The notes under the pieces: generated by a model
Databases searched by the model: none
What the model was told of the DNA's origin: nothing
The model's input: the letters and a program-made list of their open reading frames with translations, nothing else
NCBI RefSeq assembly: GCF_039524015.1
Contig: NZ_BAAAGF010000003.1
Coordinates: 248,001 to 312,000, forward strand
DNA: 64,000 nt
Direction: 5' to 3'
DNA from: Gaetbulibacter_B jejuensis
Lineage (GTDB): Bacteria > Bacteroidota > Bacteroidia > Flavobacteriales > Flavobacteriaceae
In this document: positions 9,189 through 17,107 of the stretch, piece by piece
Numbering within the stretch: the stretch's first letter is position 1
How the letters are laid out: each line of letters begins with the position of its first letter
Position numbers and translations under genes: made by a program

Positions 9189-10438
9189 ACGTACTCCTAA
9201 AATCTGCAACAATAGTTGACCCAAAAAGCGATTTTCACAATCAAACTGTTGATATTTTAATTGAAAAAGGAGTCATTTCGCAGATTTCAAAACGCATTAG
9301 CAATCCAAAAAACTACAAAGAAATTAAGCTAGACAATCTCCATGTTTCAAAAGGCTGGTTTGATAGTAGTGTGAGTTTTGGAGAACCAGGTTATGAAGAA
9401 CGCGAAACCATTGAAAACGGCTTAAAAACTGCTGCATTATCAGGATTTACATCTGTTGTATTAAATTCTAATACACATCCAGTAATTGATACTAATGCTG
9501 ATGTTTCGTTTTTAAAAGCAAAAGCCAATGGAAATGCTGTAGACTTACATCCTTTAGGTGCTTTAACCAAAGAAAGTAAAGGCGTTGATTTAGCTGAACT
9601 GTTTGACATGAAAAGCGCTGGAGCTGTTGCTTTTTACGACTACCAAAAACCCATAAGCAACCCAAATCTTATAAAGATTGCTCTTCAATATGCTAGCAAT
9701 TTTGATGGTTTAGTGATGTCTTTTCCACAAGAATCTAAAATTTCTGGTCTTGGTGTCATGCACGAACATGTCACAAGTACGTCTTTAGGACTCAAAGGAA
9801 ACCCTTCCTTAGCTGAAGAACTACAAATAGCAAGAGATTTGTTTATCTTAGAATACACTGAAGGAAAACTTCATATTCCAACAATTTCAACAGCAAAATC
9901 TGTTGAGCTTATACGAGCTGCAAAACAGAAAAAGCTTAATGTTACCTGTAGTGTAGCTATACACAACCTGATACTAACCGATAAAGATCTGGTAAATTTC
10001 AACACCAATTATAAAGTGTTACCTCCATTACGTTCGCAATCTGATATAGATGCATTAATAGAAGGTGTAAAAGATGGTACAATTGACATGGTTACTAGTG
10101 ACCACAACCCTATTGATATTGAACACAAAAAAGTTGAGTTTGACCACGCAATGTATGGTACAATAGGTTTAGAAAGTGCTTTTGGTGCTTTACAAACTAT
10201 TTTCACACTTAAGAAAACTATAGACTTACTTACAAAAGGAAAAGAGCGTTTTGATCTGCAATCCAGCTCAATACAACAAGGCCAAAAAGCAAACATCACA
10301 CTTTTTAACCCAAACCAAAGTTATACGTTTACAAAAGATAATATAGTTTCAAACTCCAAAAACAGTTGCTTTGAAAACCATGACTTAAAAGGAATTGTTT
10401 ACGGTATTTACGCTAACAACCAACTTGTTTTAAAATAA
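9185..10438 (+). CDS. Dihydroorotase-like protein lacking metal ligands (probable pseudo-dihydroorotase)
   Basis: The 417-aa sequence aligns along its length with class I dihydroorotases of the amidohydrolase superfamily. The DxHVHxRxPG motif has become DSSVSFGEPG (60-69), so both metal histidines and the substrate arginine are missing. The other expected histidines are also replaced: the strand position in VMSFPQES (Ser179) and the HxST position in HIPTISTAKS (Thr233). Asp152 (AFYDYQKP) and Asp306 (TSDHNP) are kept. It should therefore not hydrolyse dihydroorotate by the usual mechanism. By analogy with the inactive PyrC' partner of some aspartate carbamoyltransferases, a structural role is possible, but pyrB is not nearby. 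It overlaps both neighbours (ATGA upstream, TAATG downstream). Confidence 0.85.
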   Translation: MNVLLKSATIVDPKSDFHNQTVDILIEKGVISQISKRISNPKNYKEIKLDNLHVSKGWFDSSVSFGEPGYEERETIENGLKTAALSGFTSVVLNSNTHPVIDTNADVSFLKAKANGNAVDLHPLGALTKESKGVDLAELFDMKSAGAVAFYDYQKPISNPNLIKIALQYASNFDGLVMSFPQESKISGLGVMHEHVTSTSLGLKGNPSLAEELQIARDLFILEYTEGKLHIPTISTAKSVELIRAAKQKKLNVTCSVAIHNLILTDKDLVNFNTNYKVLPPLRSQSDIDALIEGVKDGTIDMVTSDHNPIDIEHKKVEFDHAMYGTIGLESAFGALQTIFTLKKTIDLLTKGKERFDLQSSSIQQGQKANITLFNPNQSYTFTKDNIVSNSKNSCFENHDLKGIVYGIYANNQLVLK

Positions 10439-10764
10439 TGACAGAAAATATTATAAAAGAAGGAAAAACCTTAGCTATAGTAAGCTACTTGACCTTTATA
10501 GGTTTAATTATAGCTATTATTATGAATTTAGAAAAACGCAATCCGTTTACGTTTTTCCATATAAGGCAAATGTTAGGACTCATTATAATGCTATTGGTTT
10601 CTAACGTTTCAGAAAAATATATAAATAGCTGGTTTGGTACGGTTTTATGGATTATCACTTTTGTTTGCTGGCTATATGGTTTATACAATGCCTTTACAGG
10701 AGAAAAAAAGCCAATTCCTGTAGTTGGTGAATTATTTCAAGATTGGTTTAGAAAAATTAACTAA
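10438..10764 (+). CDS. Small membrane protein, DUF4870-like
   Basis: A 108-aa protein with three predicted membrane helices (about 12-29, 43-58 and 69-87) and the motif NPFTFFHIRQMLGLII, in which a polar FxxxHxRQ stretch precedes the second helix, as seen in DUF4870/TIC20-like small membrane proteins. The start overlaps the previous stop by one base (TAATG), indicating translational coupling with the pseudo-dihydroorotase. Function unknown. Confidence 0.7.
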   Translation: MTENIIKEGKTLAIVSYLTFIGLIIAIIMNLEKRNPFTFFHIRQMLGLIIMLLVSNVSEKYINSWFGTVLWIITFVCWLYGLYNAFTGEKKPIPVVGELFQDWFRKIN

Positions 10765-10770
10765 CAACTA

Positions 10771-11421
10771 ATGGCTGAATTAAGTATACACCACATTACA
10801 AGACCTTCTTCTATAAAAGAAAATGCTCCGCTATTAATCATGCTTCATGGTTATGGTAGTGACGAAAACGATTTGTTTTCATTTGCATCTGAACTTCCTG
10901 AAGAATTGTTTATCATTTCCTTGAGAGCTCCATATCCAATGCAACCTTTTGGCAATGCTTGGTATGCTATTAATTTTGATGCGGAACACAACAAATGGAA
11001 CGACAATGAACAAGCCACAGCATCAAGAGATTTAATTGCTCAATTTATTGACGAGGCTTGCAATACTTACCCTGTAAACAAGGACAATATTACATTATTA
11101 GGTTTTAGTCAAGGGAGTATTTTAAGTTATGCTGTTGCGCTTACCTACCCTAACAAGGTAAATAATATTATAGCACTTAGCGGTTATGTAAGTGAAGACA
11201 TTTTGCCTGAAAACTTAAACCCTAATGATTACACCAAACTAGATTTTTACTGCTCTCATGGTAGTGTAGATCAAGTTATTCCTGTTGAATGGGCAAGAAA
11301 AACACCTAAATTTTTAGAGGCTTTAAACATTAAACACAAGTATTCTGAATTTCCTGTAGGCCATGGTGTTGCACCACAAAATTTTTATGAGTTTAGAACT
11401 TGGTTAAACGACAAGCTCTAG
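10771..11421 (+). CDS. Alpha/beta-hydrolase of the phospholipase/carboxylesterase family
   Basis: A 216-aa cytosolic esterase. The nucleophile elbow is GFSQGS (Ser114), the acid is Asp167 in HGSVDQVIP and the histidine is His198 in FPVGHGV; LMLHGYGSDEND near residue 25 supplies the oxyanion region. All three catalytic residues are present. The length matches the small YpfH/acyl-protein thioesterase-like carboxylesterases. It starts six bases after the previous gene, closing a four-gene operon (vWA, pseudo-dihydroorotase, membrane protein, esterase), and converges with a leftward gene, overlapping it by four bases. Confidence 0.88.
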   Translation: MAELSIHHITRPSSIKENAPLLIMLHGYGSDENDLFSFASELPEELFIISLRAPYPMQPFGNAWYAINFDAEHNKWNDNEQATASRDLIAQFIDEACNTYPVNKDNITLLGFSQGSILSYAVALTYPNKVNNIIALSGYVSEDILPENLNPNDYTKLDFYCSHGSVDQVIPVEWARKTPKFLEALNIKHKYSEFPVGHGVAPQNFYEFRTWLNDKL

Positions 11422-11924
11422 TAACTAGGTCTGTATAAAAAATATTCTACTAGCTTAAACTTAAGTTCTTCCTGGTCGATAATTTCATAGGTTAAGAACA
11501 TTTGTCCCCAATGTTTTCCATCAGTAAAATCGGCTAAAATCCATTTGTGATTAAGCACTTTTACTGTGTTTATTGACATTTTAGAGTCTGTCATTGATGC
11601 ATAAGGTACAATTGGATGGTCATCACCTTCATAAACGTTTAACTTATACAATTCATCTTTTATAAACGGAATTAAGGTTTCAGTATCATAACCTCTATCT
11701 TCAAAATAGGTAAGTGCATCATCATCATTGTCGATATTAAAATGCATGAGTTCAGAATTTTTTTCTGTTAAGCTTGATATTTCAGCTTCGTATTTATCAA
11801 CCTTTTCCTTCAAGATATTTATATCCTTTTCATAAACATCAAGTATATTCTTTGAGTTTACATACTGAAAAATGATTAGTAGTACTGAAAAAATAAACAA
11901 GTACATAAATATTCTGCTCTTCAT
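11418..11924 (-). CDS. Membrane-anchored protein with short coiled coil, unknown function
   Basis: The 168-aa product has a single N-terminal membrane helix (about residues 5-22) followed by a heptad-rich stretch (about 30-62, with LKEKVDKYEAEISSLTEKNSEL) and a C-terminal globular part with WILADFTDGKHWGQMFLTYEI. It may be a membrane-tethered periplasmic protein. I do not recognise the family. It lies four bases downstream of the MBL hydrolase gene on the same strand, so the two are probably co-transcribed. Confidence 0.75.
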   Translation of the reverse strand: MKSRIFMYLFIFSVLLIIFQYVNSKNILDVYEKDINILKEKVDKYEAEISSLTEKNSELMHFNIDNDDDALTYFEDRGYDTETLIPFIKDELYKLNVYEGDDHPIVPYASMTDSKMSINTVKVLNHKWILADFTDGKHWGQMFLTYEIIDQEELKFKLVEYFLYRPSY

Positions 11925-11928
11925 AATT

Positions 11929-12690
11929 TTAAAGTGTTATTTGTAGATTATCATAAGCCAAAAATACATGTTTTGGCAATTTTTGTTCAACTTCATCATG
12001 AAAACCTAATAAATGACTAATATGAGTAAGGTATGCTTTTTCAGGTTTTACTTTGTCAATAAATGCTAAGGCTTCCTCTAAATTTAAATGTGAGTGGTGA
12101 GATTCTTCTCTTAAGGCATTTATAACCAAAACTTTTAAATGCTTTAGTTTTTCCATTTCTGCTTCTGCAATGGTTTTCATGTCTGTTAAATAGGCAAAAT
12201 CATTAACTCTAAACCCAAACACCTGCAAATTACCATGCATTAGGTTTATTGGTACTACAGTAGTATCTCCTAATTCAAAAGGTGTATTCTCAATCTCGTG
12301 TATATCAACTCCAGGAGCTCCTGGATATTTATTTTTAGTTTCAAAAACATACGCAAATCGCTGTTGCAAAGCTTTTACAACTCTTTTATGAGCATAAATA
12401 GGCATGTCACCTTGCCTAAAATTAAAAGGTCTAATATCGTCCAATCCTGCTGTATGATCTGCATGTTCATGAGTAAATAAAATACCATCAATTTTATTAC
12501 AATTAGCAGTAAGCATTTGCTGTCTAAAATCAGGACCACAATCAATAACGTAAGCATAATTGTCCCATTCAATTAACACAGAAACTCTAAGTCGCTTATC
12601 TTTTGGATTATCACTTAAACATACTGGATGTGTGCTTCCTATAACTGGAATTCCTTGCGATGTGCCTGTACCCAAAAATGTTATTTTCAA
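11929..12690 (-). CDS. MBL-fold metallohydrolase (PhnP-like phosphodiesterase family)
   Basis: The 253-aa protein shows the metallo-beta-lactamase motif FTHEHADHTAG (HxHxDH) and the earlier GTGTSQGIPVIG strand that opens the PhnP/phosphoribosyl cyclic phosphodiesterase group, with further metal ligands in LMHGN, YLTDMKTI and LTHISH. Cytosolic. The natural substrate in Bacteroidota is not known; a cyclic phosphate ester is the family expectation. It is transcribed away from the 483-aa protein gene, sharing a 91-base divergent promoter region. Confidence 0.85.
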   Translation of the reverse strand: MKITFLGTGTSQGIPVIGSTHPVCLSDNPKDKRLRVSVLIEWDNYAYVIDCGPDFRQQMLTANCNKIDGILFTHEHADHTAGLDDIRPFNFRQGDMPIYAHKRVVKALQQRFAYVFETKNKYPGAPGVDIHEIENTPFELGDTTVVPINLMHGNLQVFGFRVNDFAYLTDMKTIAEAEMEKLKHLKVLVINALREESHHSHLNLEEALAFIDKVKPEKAYLTHISHLLGFHDEVEQKLPKHVFLAYDNLQITL

Positions 12691-12724
12691 TTCTAGAAGT
12701 TTGAAACAAAAATAATGTTATTTT

Positions 12725-12754
12725 TTTGTTTACCATGCTATTTTAATACCTTTG
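12725..12754 (+). promoter_or_regulatory. Promoter: TTTG, 18 bases, TACCTTTG
   Basis: A close match to the Bacteroidota primary sigma consensus (-33 TTTG at 12725, -7 TACCTTTG at 12747-12754), 27 bases upstream of the ATG at 12782. Confidence 0.7.
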
Positions 12755-12781
12755 TGCAATACTAAAACCCGGATTTAAAAG

Positions 12782-14233
12782 ATGGAAATAACCTTAAAGG
12801 GAGACAGAGAATTTGATGACGTACCTTCGTTAAAAACTAAGGCACTTCGAATTAACCTTAATGAAAATATCTACGGTACTTTTGCCGAAATTGGAGCTGG
12901 ACAAGAAACTGTACGTCAGTTTTTTAGAGCTGGTGGTGCTTCGGGTACAATTGCAAAAGCAATGTCTGCTTATGACAAGGATTTTAGCGACGCTATTTAT
13001 GGTATAGAAGATGACAAACGTTATGTTACTGAAGCGCGTTTAAGAAAAATGCTAAATCATGAGGTTAACTTAATTGAAAAAAGACTACCTAGAGACAAAC
13101 ATCCTAATAAATTGTTTTTCTCTTATGCAAATACTGTTGCTACAATAGATTTTGCTAAAAACTATAAAGGACATGGTTGGGTAGGTATTAAATACCAAAT
13201 AGAACCAGACCAAGAGTATAACGACATCATTATTCATATTAGGTTTAAAGAAACTGATGCGCGTTTACAACAAGAAACACTTGGGGTTTTAGGTACAAAT
13301 TTAATTTATGGTGCGTTTTATAAGTACAATGAACCTAAAAAATTATTACGTTACTTATACGATCATTTAGATAAAGACCAGTTAGAAATCGATACGATTA
13401 ACTTCTCTGGACCTGTATTTAAAGACATTGATAACCGTTTAATGAGCTTACAACTAGTTAAAAACGGTATGACTGATGCCGTAATGTTTGCTCCTGACGG
13501 AAACAACGTATTACCAGCAAGGGTTTTATACAAAAAGAATATACTAGCGTTACGTGGTAGTTTTAGACCTGTAACCAAAGTAAACATGGACATGTTTCAA
13601 AAGTCTTATGACATGTTCATTAAAGAAAACAAAGTTGATGTCGATAAAACTCAAGTCATCTTTGAAATTACCTTATCCAACCTTCGTGCTGAAGGTGAAA
13701 TTGATGAGCAAGATTTCATGGATAGAGCAAAACTATTATGTTCTTTAGGGCAAACAGTTCTTATCTCAAACTTTCAGGAGTATTATAAACTTGTTGAATA
13801 TTTTTCTCAATACTCTAAAAACAGAATGGGCTTATCAATGGGTGTCAACAACTTAGTAGATATTTTTGATGAAAAATACTACAGACACTTAAGTGGAGGT
13901 ATTCTAGAAGCTTTTGGTAAGTTGTTCTTTAAAGATTTAAGAGTTTACTTATATCCAATGCAAAATGAAGATGGTACGCTAACTAATAGTGAAAATCTTA
14001 AAGTACATCCTAGAATGAAAGAACTTTACAAGTTCTTCAAATACAACGGAAAAGTAGTAGACATTACCGATTTTGACCCTTCTACTTTAGCTATTTTCTC
14101 AAGAAAAGTACTTAAAATGATTGCCAAAGGGGAAGATGGATGGGAAACTATGCTACCTGAGGGTGTTTCTAAATTAATTAAAGAAAAAAGCCTCTTCGGT
14201 TGTGAATCGGAAGAAATATTTCATAAAGAATAA
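12782..14233 (+). CDS. Conserved cytosolic protein of unknown function, 483 aa
   Basis: A soluble-looking protein with no signal peptide, opening with ITLKGDREFDDVPSLKTKAL and GTFAEIGAGQETVRQFFRAGG, then acidic and basic helices and a conserved-looking ELYKFFKYNGKV near the C-terminus. From memory, homologues in this group often carry the label 'TonB-dependent receptor', but nothing here supports that: there is no export signal, no plug and no barrel strands. The AEIGAGQE stretch recalls nucleotide or cofactor loops but is not diagnostic. It has its own strong promoter and terminator, so it is a single-gene unit, presumably expressed constitutively. Confidence 0.8.
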   Translation: MEITLKGDREFDDVPSLKTKALRINLNENIYGTFAEIGAGQETVRQFFRAGGASGTIAKAMSAYDKDFSDAIYGIEDDKRYVTEARLRKMLNHEVNLIEKRLPRDKHPNKLFFSYANTVATIDFAKNYKGHGWVGIKYQIEPDQEYNDIIIHIRFKETDARLQQETLGVLGTNLIYGAFYKYNEPKKLLRYLYDHLDKDQLEIDTINFSGPVFKDIDNRLMSLQLVKNGMTDAVMFAPDGNNVLPARVLYKKNILALRGSFRPVTKVNMDMFQKSYDMFIKENKVDVDKTQVIFEITLSNLRAEGEIDEQDFMDRAKLLCSLGQTVLISNFQEYYKLVEYFSQYSKNRMGLSMGVNNLVDIFDEKYYRHLSGGILEAFGKLFFKDLRVYLYPMQNEDGTLTNSENLKVHPRMKELYKFFKYNGKVVDITDFDPSTLAIFSRKVLKMIAKGEDGWETMLPEGVSKLIKEKSLFGCESEEIFHKE

Positions 14234-14240
14234 AAAAGAA

Positions 14241-14266
14241 AAGCGACCAAATGGTCGCTTTTTTTA
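14241..14266 (+). terminator. Rho-independent terminator
   Basis: Stem AAGCGACC / GGTCGCTT with an AAAT loop, followed by seven T residues, eight bases after the stop of the 483-aa gene. Confidence 0.9.
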
Positions 14267-14292
14267 TTTATGGTTAAGAGGGTAAACTTTAC

Positions 14293-14814
14293 TTAAAATG
14301 TAAACTCATATCCTATATTAACTGCAGAATAACTGTAGGTATCCATAACTTCTGTGTATGAAGCTACAATACCTGAACATTTTGAGACTTGCATACCAAG
14401 CCTAAGTCTATACAAGAAACCGCCTTCATCTAATCCATAAGCATAACCTGCGTCTCCACCTACGTGAAACTTATCATTATCAGTATGAAATCTAAACGTT
14501 CCTGCAAACGATACAAACTTCCCGTCACCTTCTTTTATAAGAGTGTTGCTAGAGTTGTTTTGAAATGCATACATTGCTCCAAGCGTTCCTCCTACTTTTA
14601 AATCCTTAGTTAAATTGTACAAATACGTAACGTCAAACGCTGCATTGGTTGAGAAAACTTCATTAGCATAGTCTCCTCCTACAGTACCTCCTACACTAAA
14701 TGCAGCTCTAAATTCATAAGGATCTACAGTTTCTTCTTCTGGTTGTTCTTCTTGAGCATACGCTCCTAAACAACATGTTACTAAAAAAATAATTGTTAAA
14801 AAGTTCTTTATCAT
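14293..14814 (-). CDS. Small outer-membrane beta-barrel protein
   Basis: A 173-aa protein with a cleavable signal peptide ending near GAYAQ, an acidic linker (EEQPEEETVD), then eight or so alternating amphipathic strands (FRAAFSVGGTVGG, FDVTYLYNLTKDLKVGGTLGAMY, FVSFAGTFRFHT) ending in a terminal Phe (NIGYEFTF). This is the pattern of OmpA/OmpW-like small barrels in Bacteroidota. Function unknown. Confidence 0.82.
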   Translation of the reverse strand: MIKNFLTIIFLVTCCLGAYAQEEQPEEETVDPYEFRAAFSVGGTVGGDYANEVFSTNAAFDVTYLYNLTKDLKVGGTLGAMYAFQNNSSNTLIKEGDGKFVSFAGTFRFHTDNDKFHVGGDAGYAYGLDEGGFLYRLRLGMQVSKCSGIVASYTEVMDTYSYSAVNIGYEFTF

Positions 14815-14913
14815 AATCTAAAGTATTAGTTAGTTATACAGCTAAAATAAACTTTTTGATCTAATTTTTAACATTTTCTTAAATAACCTATGTGTTTTTT
14901 ATGAAAAATATTG

Positions 14914-15366
14914 CTATTCCAATATTTGCTCTGAGTGTATTTTAGCCTTAACCTTATCTATAACTTTTTCGATTATACCGTCTTCATTAATAACAAAAGT
15001 TGCTCTATGAATACCATCAAATGTTCGTCCCATGAACTTTTTTGGTCCCCAAACACCAAACGCATTAATTACTTCTTTATCAACGTCTGCTAATAATGGA
15101 TAAGGAAAACTAAACTTATTTTTAAAGTTAGTTTGTCGTTTTTCAGTATCAGCACTCACACCTAAAATTTCGTAGCCTTTATCAGTAAGCTCACTGTAAT
15201 TATCTCTTAAATTACAAGCTTCTACAGTACAAGTAGGTGTATTGGCTTTAGGATAAAAGAAAATCACAAGCTTTTTCCCTTTATAGTCTGAAAGCGATAC
15301 TGTGTTTCCTTGTTCGTCTTTTGCTGTAAAATCTGGAGCTTTATCTCCTGCTTTTAATTTAGTCAT
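14914..15366 (-). CDS. bcp: Thioredoxin-dependent thiol peroxidase (Bcp/PrxQ)
   Basis: A 150-aa peroxiredoxin of the Bcp/PrxQ group. The peroxidatic Cys46 sits in TPTCTVEAC, with the resolving Cys51 five residues later, as in the atypical two-cysteine Bcp of Escherichia coli. It reduces hydroperoxides at the expense of thioredoxin in the cytosol. It is divergent from the endonuclease III gene with only 37 bases between the two start codons. Confidence 0.93.
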   Translation of the reverse strand: MTKLKAGDKAPDFTAKDEQGNTVSLSDYKGKKLVIFFYPKANTPTCTVEACNLRDNYSELTDKGYEILGVSADTEKRQTNFKNKFSFPYPLLADVDKEVINAFGVWGPKKFMGRTFDGIHRATFVINEDGIIEKVIDKVKAKIHSEQILE

Positions 15367-15403
15367 ATTTATTAACTTTGAATTTTATGTAAAAATACAA
15401 TTA

Positions 15404-16063
15404 ATGACTAAGCAAGAAAAGGTAGATTTTGTTATAAATACCTTAAAATCTATTTATCCAACCATTCCTATTCCTTTAGACCATAAAGACCCTTATACAT
15501 TGTTAATAGCTGTACTTATGTCTGCACAAAGTACAGATGTTAGGGTAAATCAAATTACACCTTTACTTTTTGAAAAAGCTGATAACCCTTATGACATGAT
15601 AAAACTTACGGTTAAAGAAATTCGTGAAATTATTAAACCAGTTGGACTATCACCCATGAAAAGTAAAGGTATACATGGGCTTTCAAAAATACTTATTGAG
15701 GAACACAACGGAGAAGTTCCTCAAACCTACGAAGACCTAGAAAAACTCCCTGCTGTTGGACATAAAACTGCAGCAGTTGTATTATCGCAAGCGTTTGGTA
15801 TTCCTGCTTTTCCTGTAGATACACACATACATCGATTAATGTATCGTTGGGGTTTTAGTAATGGTAAAAATGTTGTACAAACCGAAAAAGATGCAAAACG
15901 ATTATTTCCTGAAGAATTATGGAATGATCTTCATTTGCAAATCATTTGGTATGGTAGAGAATACTCTCCTGCTAGAGGTTGGAATTTAGAAAAAGACATC
16001 ATCACCAAAACTATTGGTAGGGCATCTGTAATAAAAGACTATTACAAATCAAAAAAGTCCTGA
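15404..16063 (+). CDS. nth: Endonuclease III-like DNA glycosylase/AP lyase without iron-sulfur cluster
   Basis: A 219-aa protein (start ATG 15404; the frame remains open upstream inside the divergent bcp gene, which is not plausible as coding). It has the helix-hairpin-helix LPAVGHKTAAVVLSQA with the catalytic Lys, and the catalytic Asp in FPVDTHIHR. It should excise oxidised pyrimidines and nick abasic sites. The C-terminal region where canonical Nth carries four cluster cysteines reads HLQIIWYGREYSPARGWNLE and contains none; the whole protein has no cysteine. The length is slightly above that of E. coli Nth (211 aa), so this is replacement rather than truncation. Confidence 0.92.
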   Translation: MTKQEKVDFVINTLKSIYPTIPIPLDHKDPYTLLIAVLMSAQSTDVRVNQITPLLFEKADNPYDMIKLTVKEIREIIKPVGLSPMKSKGIHGLSKILIEEHNGEVPQTYEDLEKLPAVGHKTAAVVLSQAFGIPAFPVDTHIHRLMYRWGFSNGKNVVQTEKDAKRLFPEELWNDLHLQIIWYGREYSPARGWNLEKDIITKTIGRASVIKDYYKSKKS

Positions 16064-16090
16064 CGACTAACCGATCAGGACTTTTCAAAA
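16053..16090 (+). terminator. Rho-independent terminator of nth
   Basis: Stem AAAAGTCCTGA / TCAGGACTTTT with an 11-base loop; the stop codon of nth is inside the left arm. Confidence 0.85.
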
Positions 16091-16091
16091 T

Positions 16092-16235
16092 TTAATTTAG
16101 AAGTGCTTCAAACTTCAATTTATTACAATGTATAACACTTAAAGCCTTAGAGTAATTTAAAAGAAAATCTACAGTTTCTTTTTTAGGGTTCAGGTTGTTT
16201 TTTGTTTGAGGATAATTAGAGTAAAGTTTTGCCAT
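16092..16235 (-). CDS. Small 47-aa protein downstream of the ECF sigma factor
   Basis: A short frame reading MAKLYSNYPQTKNN... and ending ...LKFEALLN, with clear codon-like composition, one Cys and no signal or membrane segment. The start codon is 57 bases after the sigma factor stop, on the same strand, so the two are probably co-transcribed. It is too short to be a standard anti-sigma factor. I do not recognise a family, but the balanced amino-acid composition and tight packing against the nth terminator argue that it is a real gene. Confidence 0.6.
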   Translation of the reverse strand: MAKLYSNYPQTKNNLNPKKETVDFLLNYSKALSVIHCNKLKFEALLN

Positions 16236-16292
16236 TATCGGAATTTTAAGTTAGTACAATTTCAATAACGCAGTAAAACTCTATTTATTATA

Positions 16293-16883
16293 TCAATTTG
16301 TTAAAACTATATTATTTTTTTCGATTACCTTCCTTAAATTTATCAATGCATAACGCATTCTACCCAAGGCTGTATTGATGCTAACACCAGTACTATCACT
16401 TATTTCTTTAAAACTCATATCCTTGTACATACGCATTACTAAAACGTCTTTTTGGTCGTCTGGTAACTCTTCAATAAGTCGTCTTAAATCACATTCTACC
16501 TGCTCTTTGATAAGCTGTTTTTCAGCATTTAAGGCAGAATCTCCTAATACCGAAAAAATACTGAACTCACCAGAGTTATCAAACTTTGGCATTCTGTTGC
16601 TTTTTCTAAAATGATCAATAACTAAATTATGCGCAATACGCATAACCCAAGGTAAAAATTTACCTTCTTCGTTGTATTTTCCTAGCTTAAGCGTTTTAAT
16701 AACCTTAATAAAAGTGTCTTGGAAAATATCTTCAGTAATATCTTTATCAAATACTTTTGAATAGATAAAACTGTAAATCTTTTGTTTGTGTCTGTGGATT
16801 AAAACCGAAAGAGCGCTTTCGTCTCCTTGAATGTAGTTTTTTACTAAAACAGCGTCAGTGATAAGTTCGTGTTTCATAATCAT
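16293..16883 (-). CDS. RNA polymerase sigma factor, ECF (sigma-70 family)
   Basis: A 196-aa ECF sigma factor. Region 2 spans about 25-95 (IFQDTFIKVIKTL, GKFLPWVMRIAHNLVIDHFRKSNR, the -10 binding helix) and region 4 about 130-185 (LPDDQKDVLVMRMYKDMSFKEISDSTGVSINTALGRMRYAL, a helix-turn-helix). The intervening linker is short. No anti-sigma gene with a membrane segment follows, only the 47-aa gene. An alternative start is Met3. The regulon is unknown. The gene is divergent from uvrA across 224 bases. Confidence 0.92.
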   Translation of the reverse strand: MIMKHELITDAVLVKNYIQGDESALSVLIHRHKQKIYSFIYSKVFDKDITEDIFQDTFIKVIKTLKLGKYNEEGKFLPWVMRIAHNLVIDHFRKSNRMPKFDNSGEFSIFSVLGDSALNAEKQLIKEQVECDLRRLIEELPDDQKDVLVMRMYKDMSFKEISDSTGVSINTALGRMRYALINLRKVIEKNNIVLTN

Positions 16884-17074
16884 TACTTTAAGGGCAAAGA
16901 ATTTACTTCTTAGCTTGGGGTTAATTTCTAAAGTAATGTTACGCTATAGGCGAATGGTTTTTAACTGTTTATGTCTCAAATATAACAACAATCATTCCGA
17001 AATTCCAAAAAAACAGACTAAAATTTAACATTTTAATCAACAAAAATCCATTTTCAAGGCTGAGATAGTTGTAG

Positions 17075-17082
17075 TATCTTTG
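17075..17082 (+). promoter_or_regulatory. Bacteroidota -7 promoter element of uvrA (TATCTTTG)
   Basis: An exact TAnnTTTG match 25 bases upstream of the uvrA start. The surrounding 224-base intergenic region shows no other clear element and no additional gene. Confidence 0.6.
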
Positions 17083-17107
17083 CGAATTCTAAAGCATAAT
17101 TTTCAAT

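Noticed and set aside
12782..14233. Annotation as a TonB-dependent receptor
   Set aside because: No signal peptide, plug or barrel strands are visible.
15302..15403. N-terminal extension of nth
   Set aside because: It runs inside the divergent bcp gene and is not protein-like; ATG 15404 gives the normal length.
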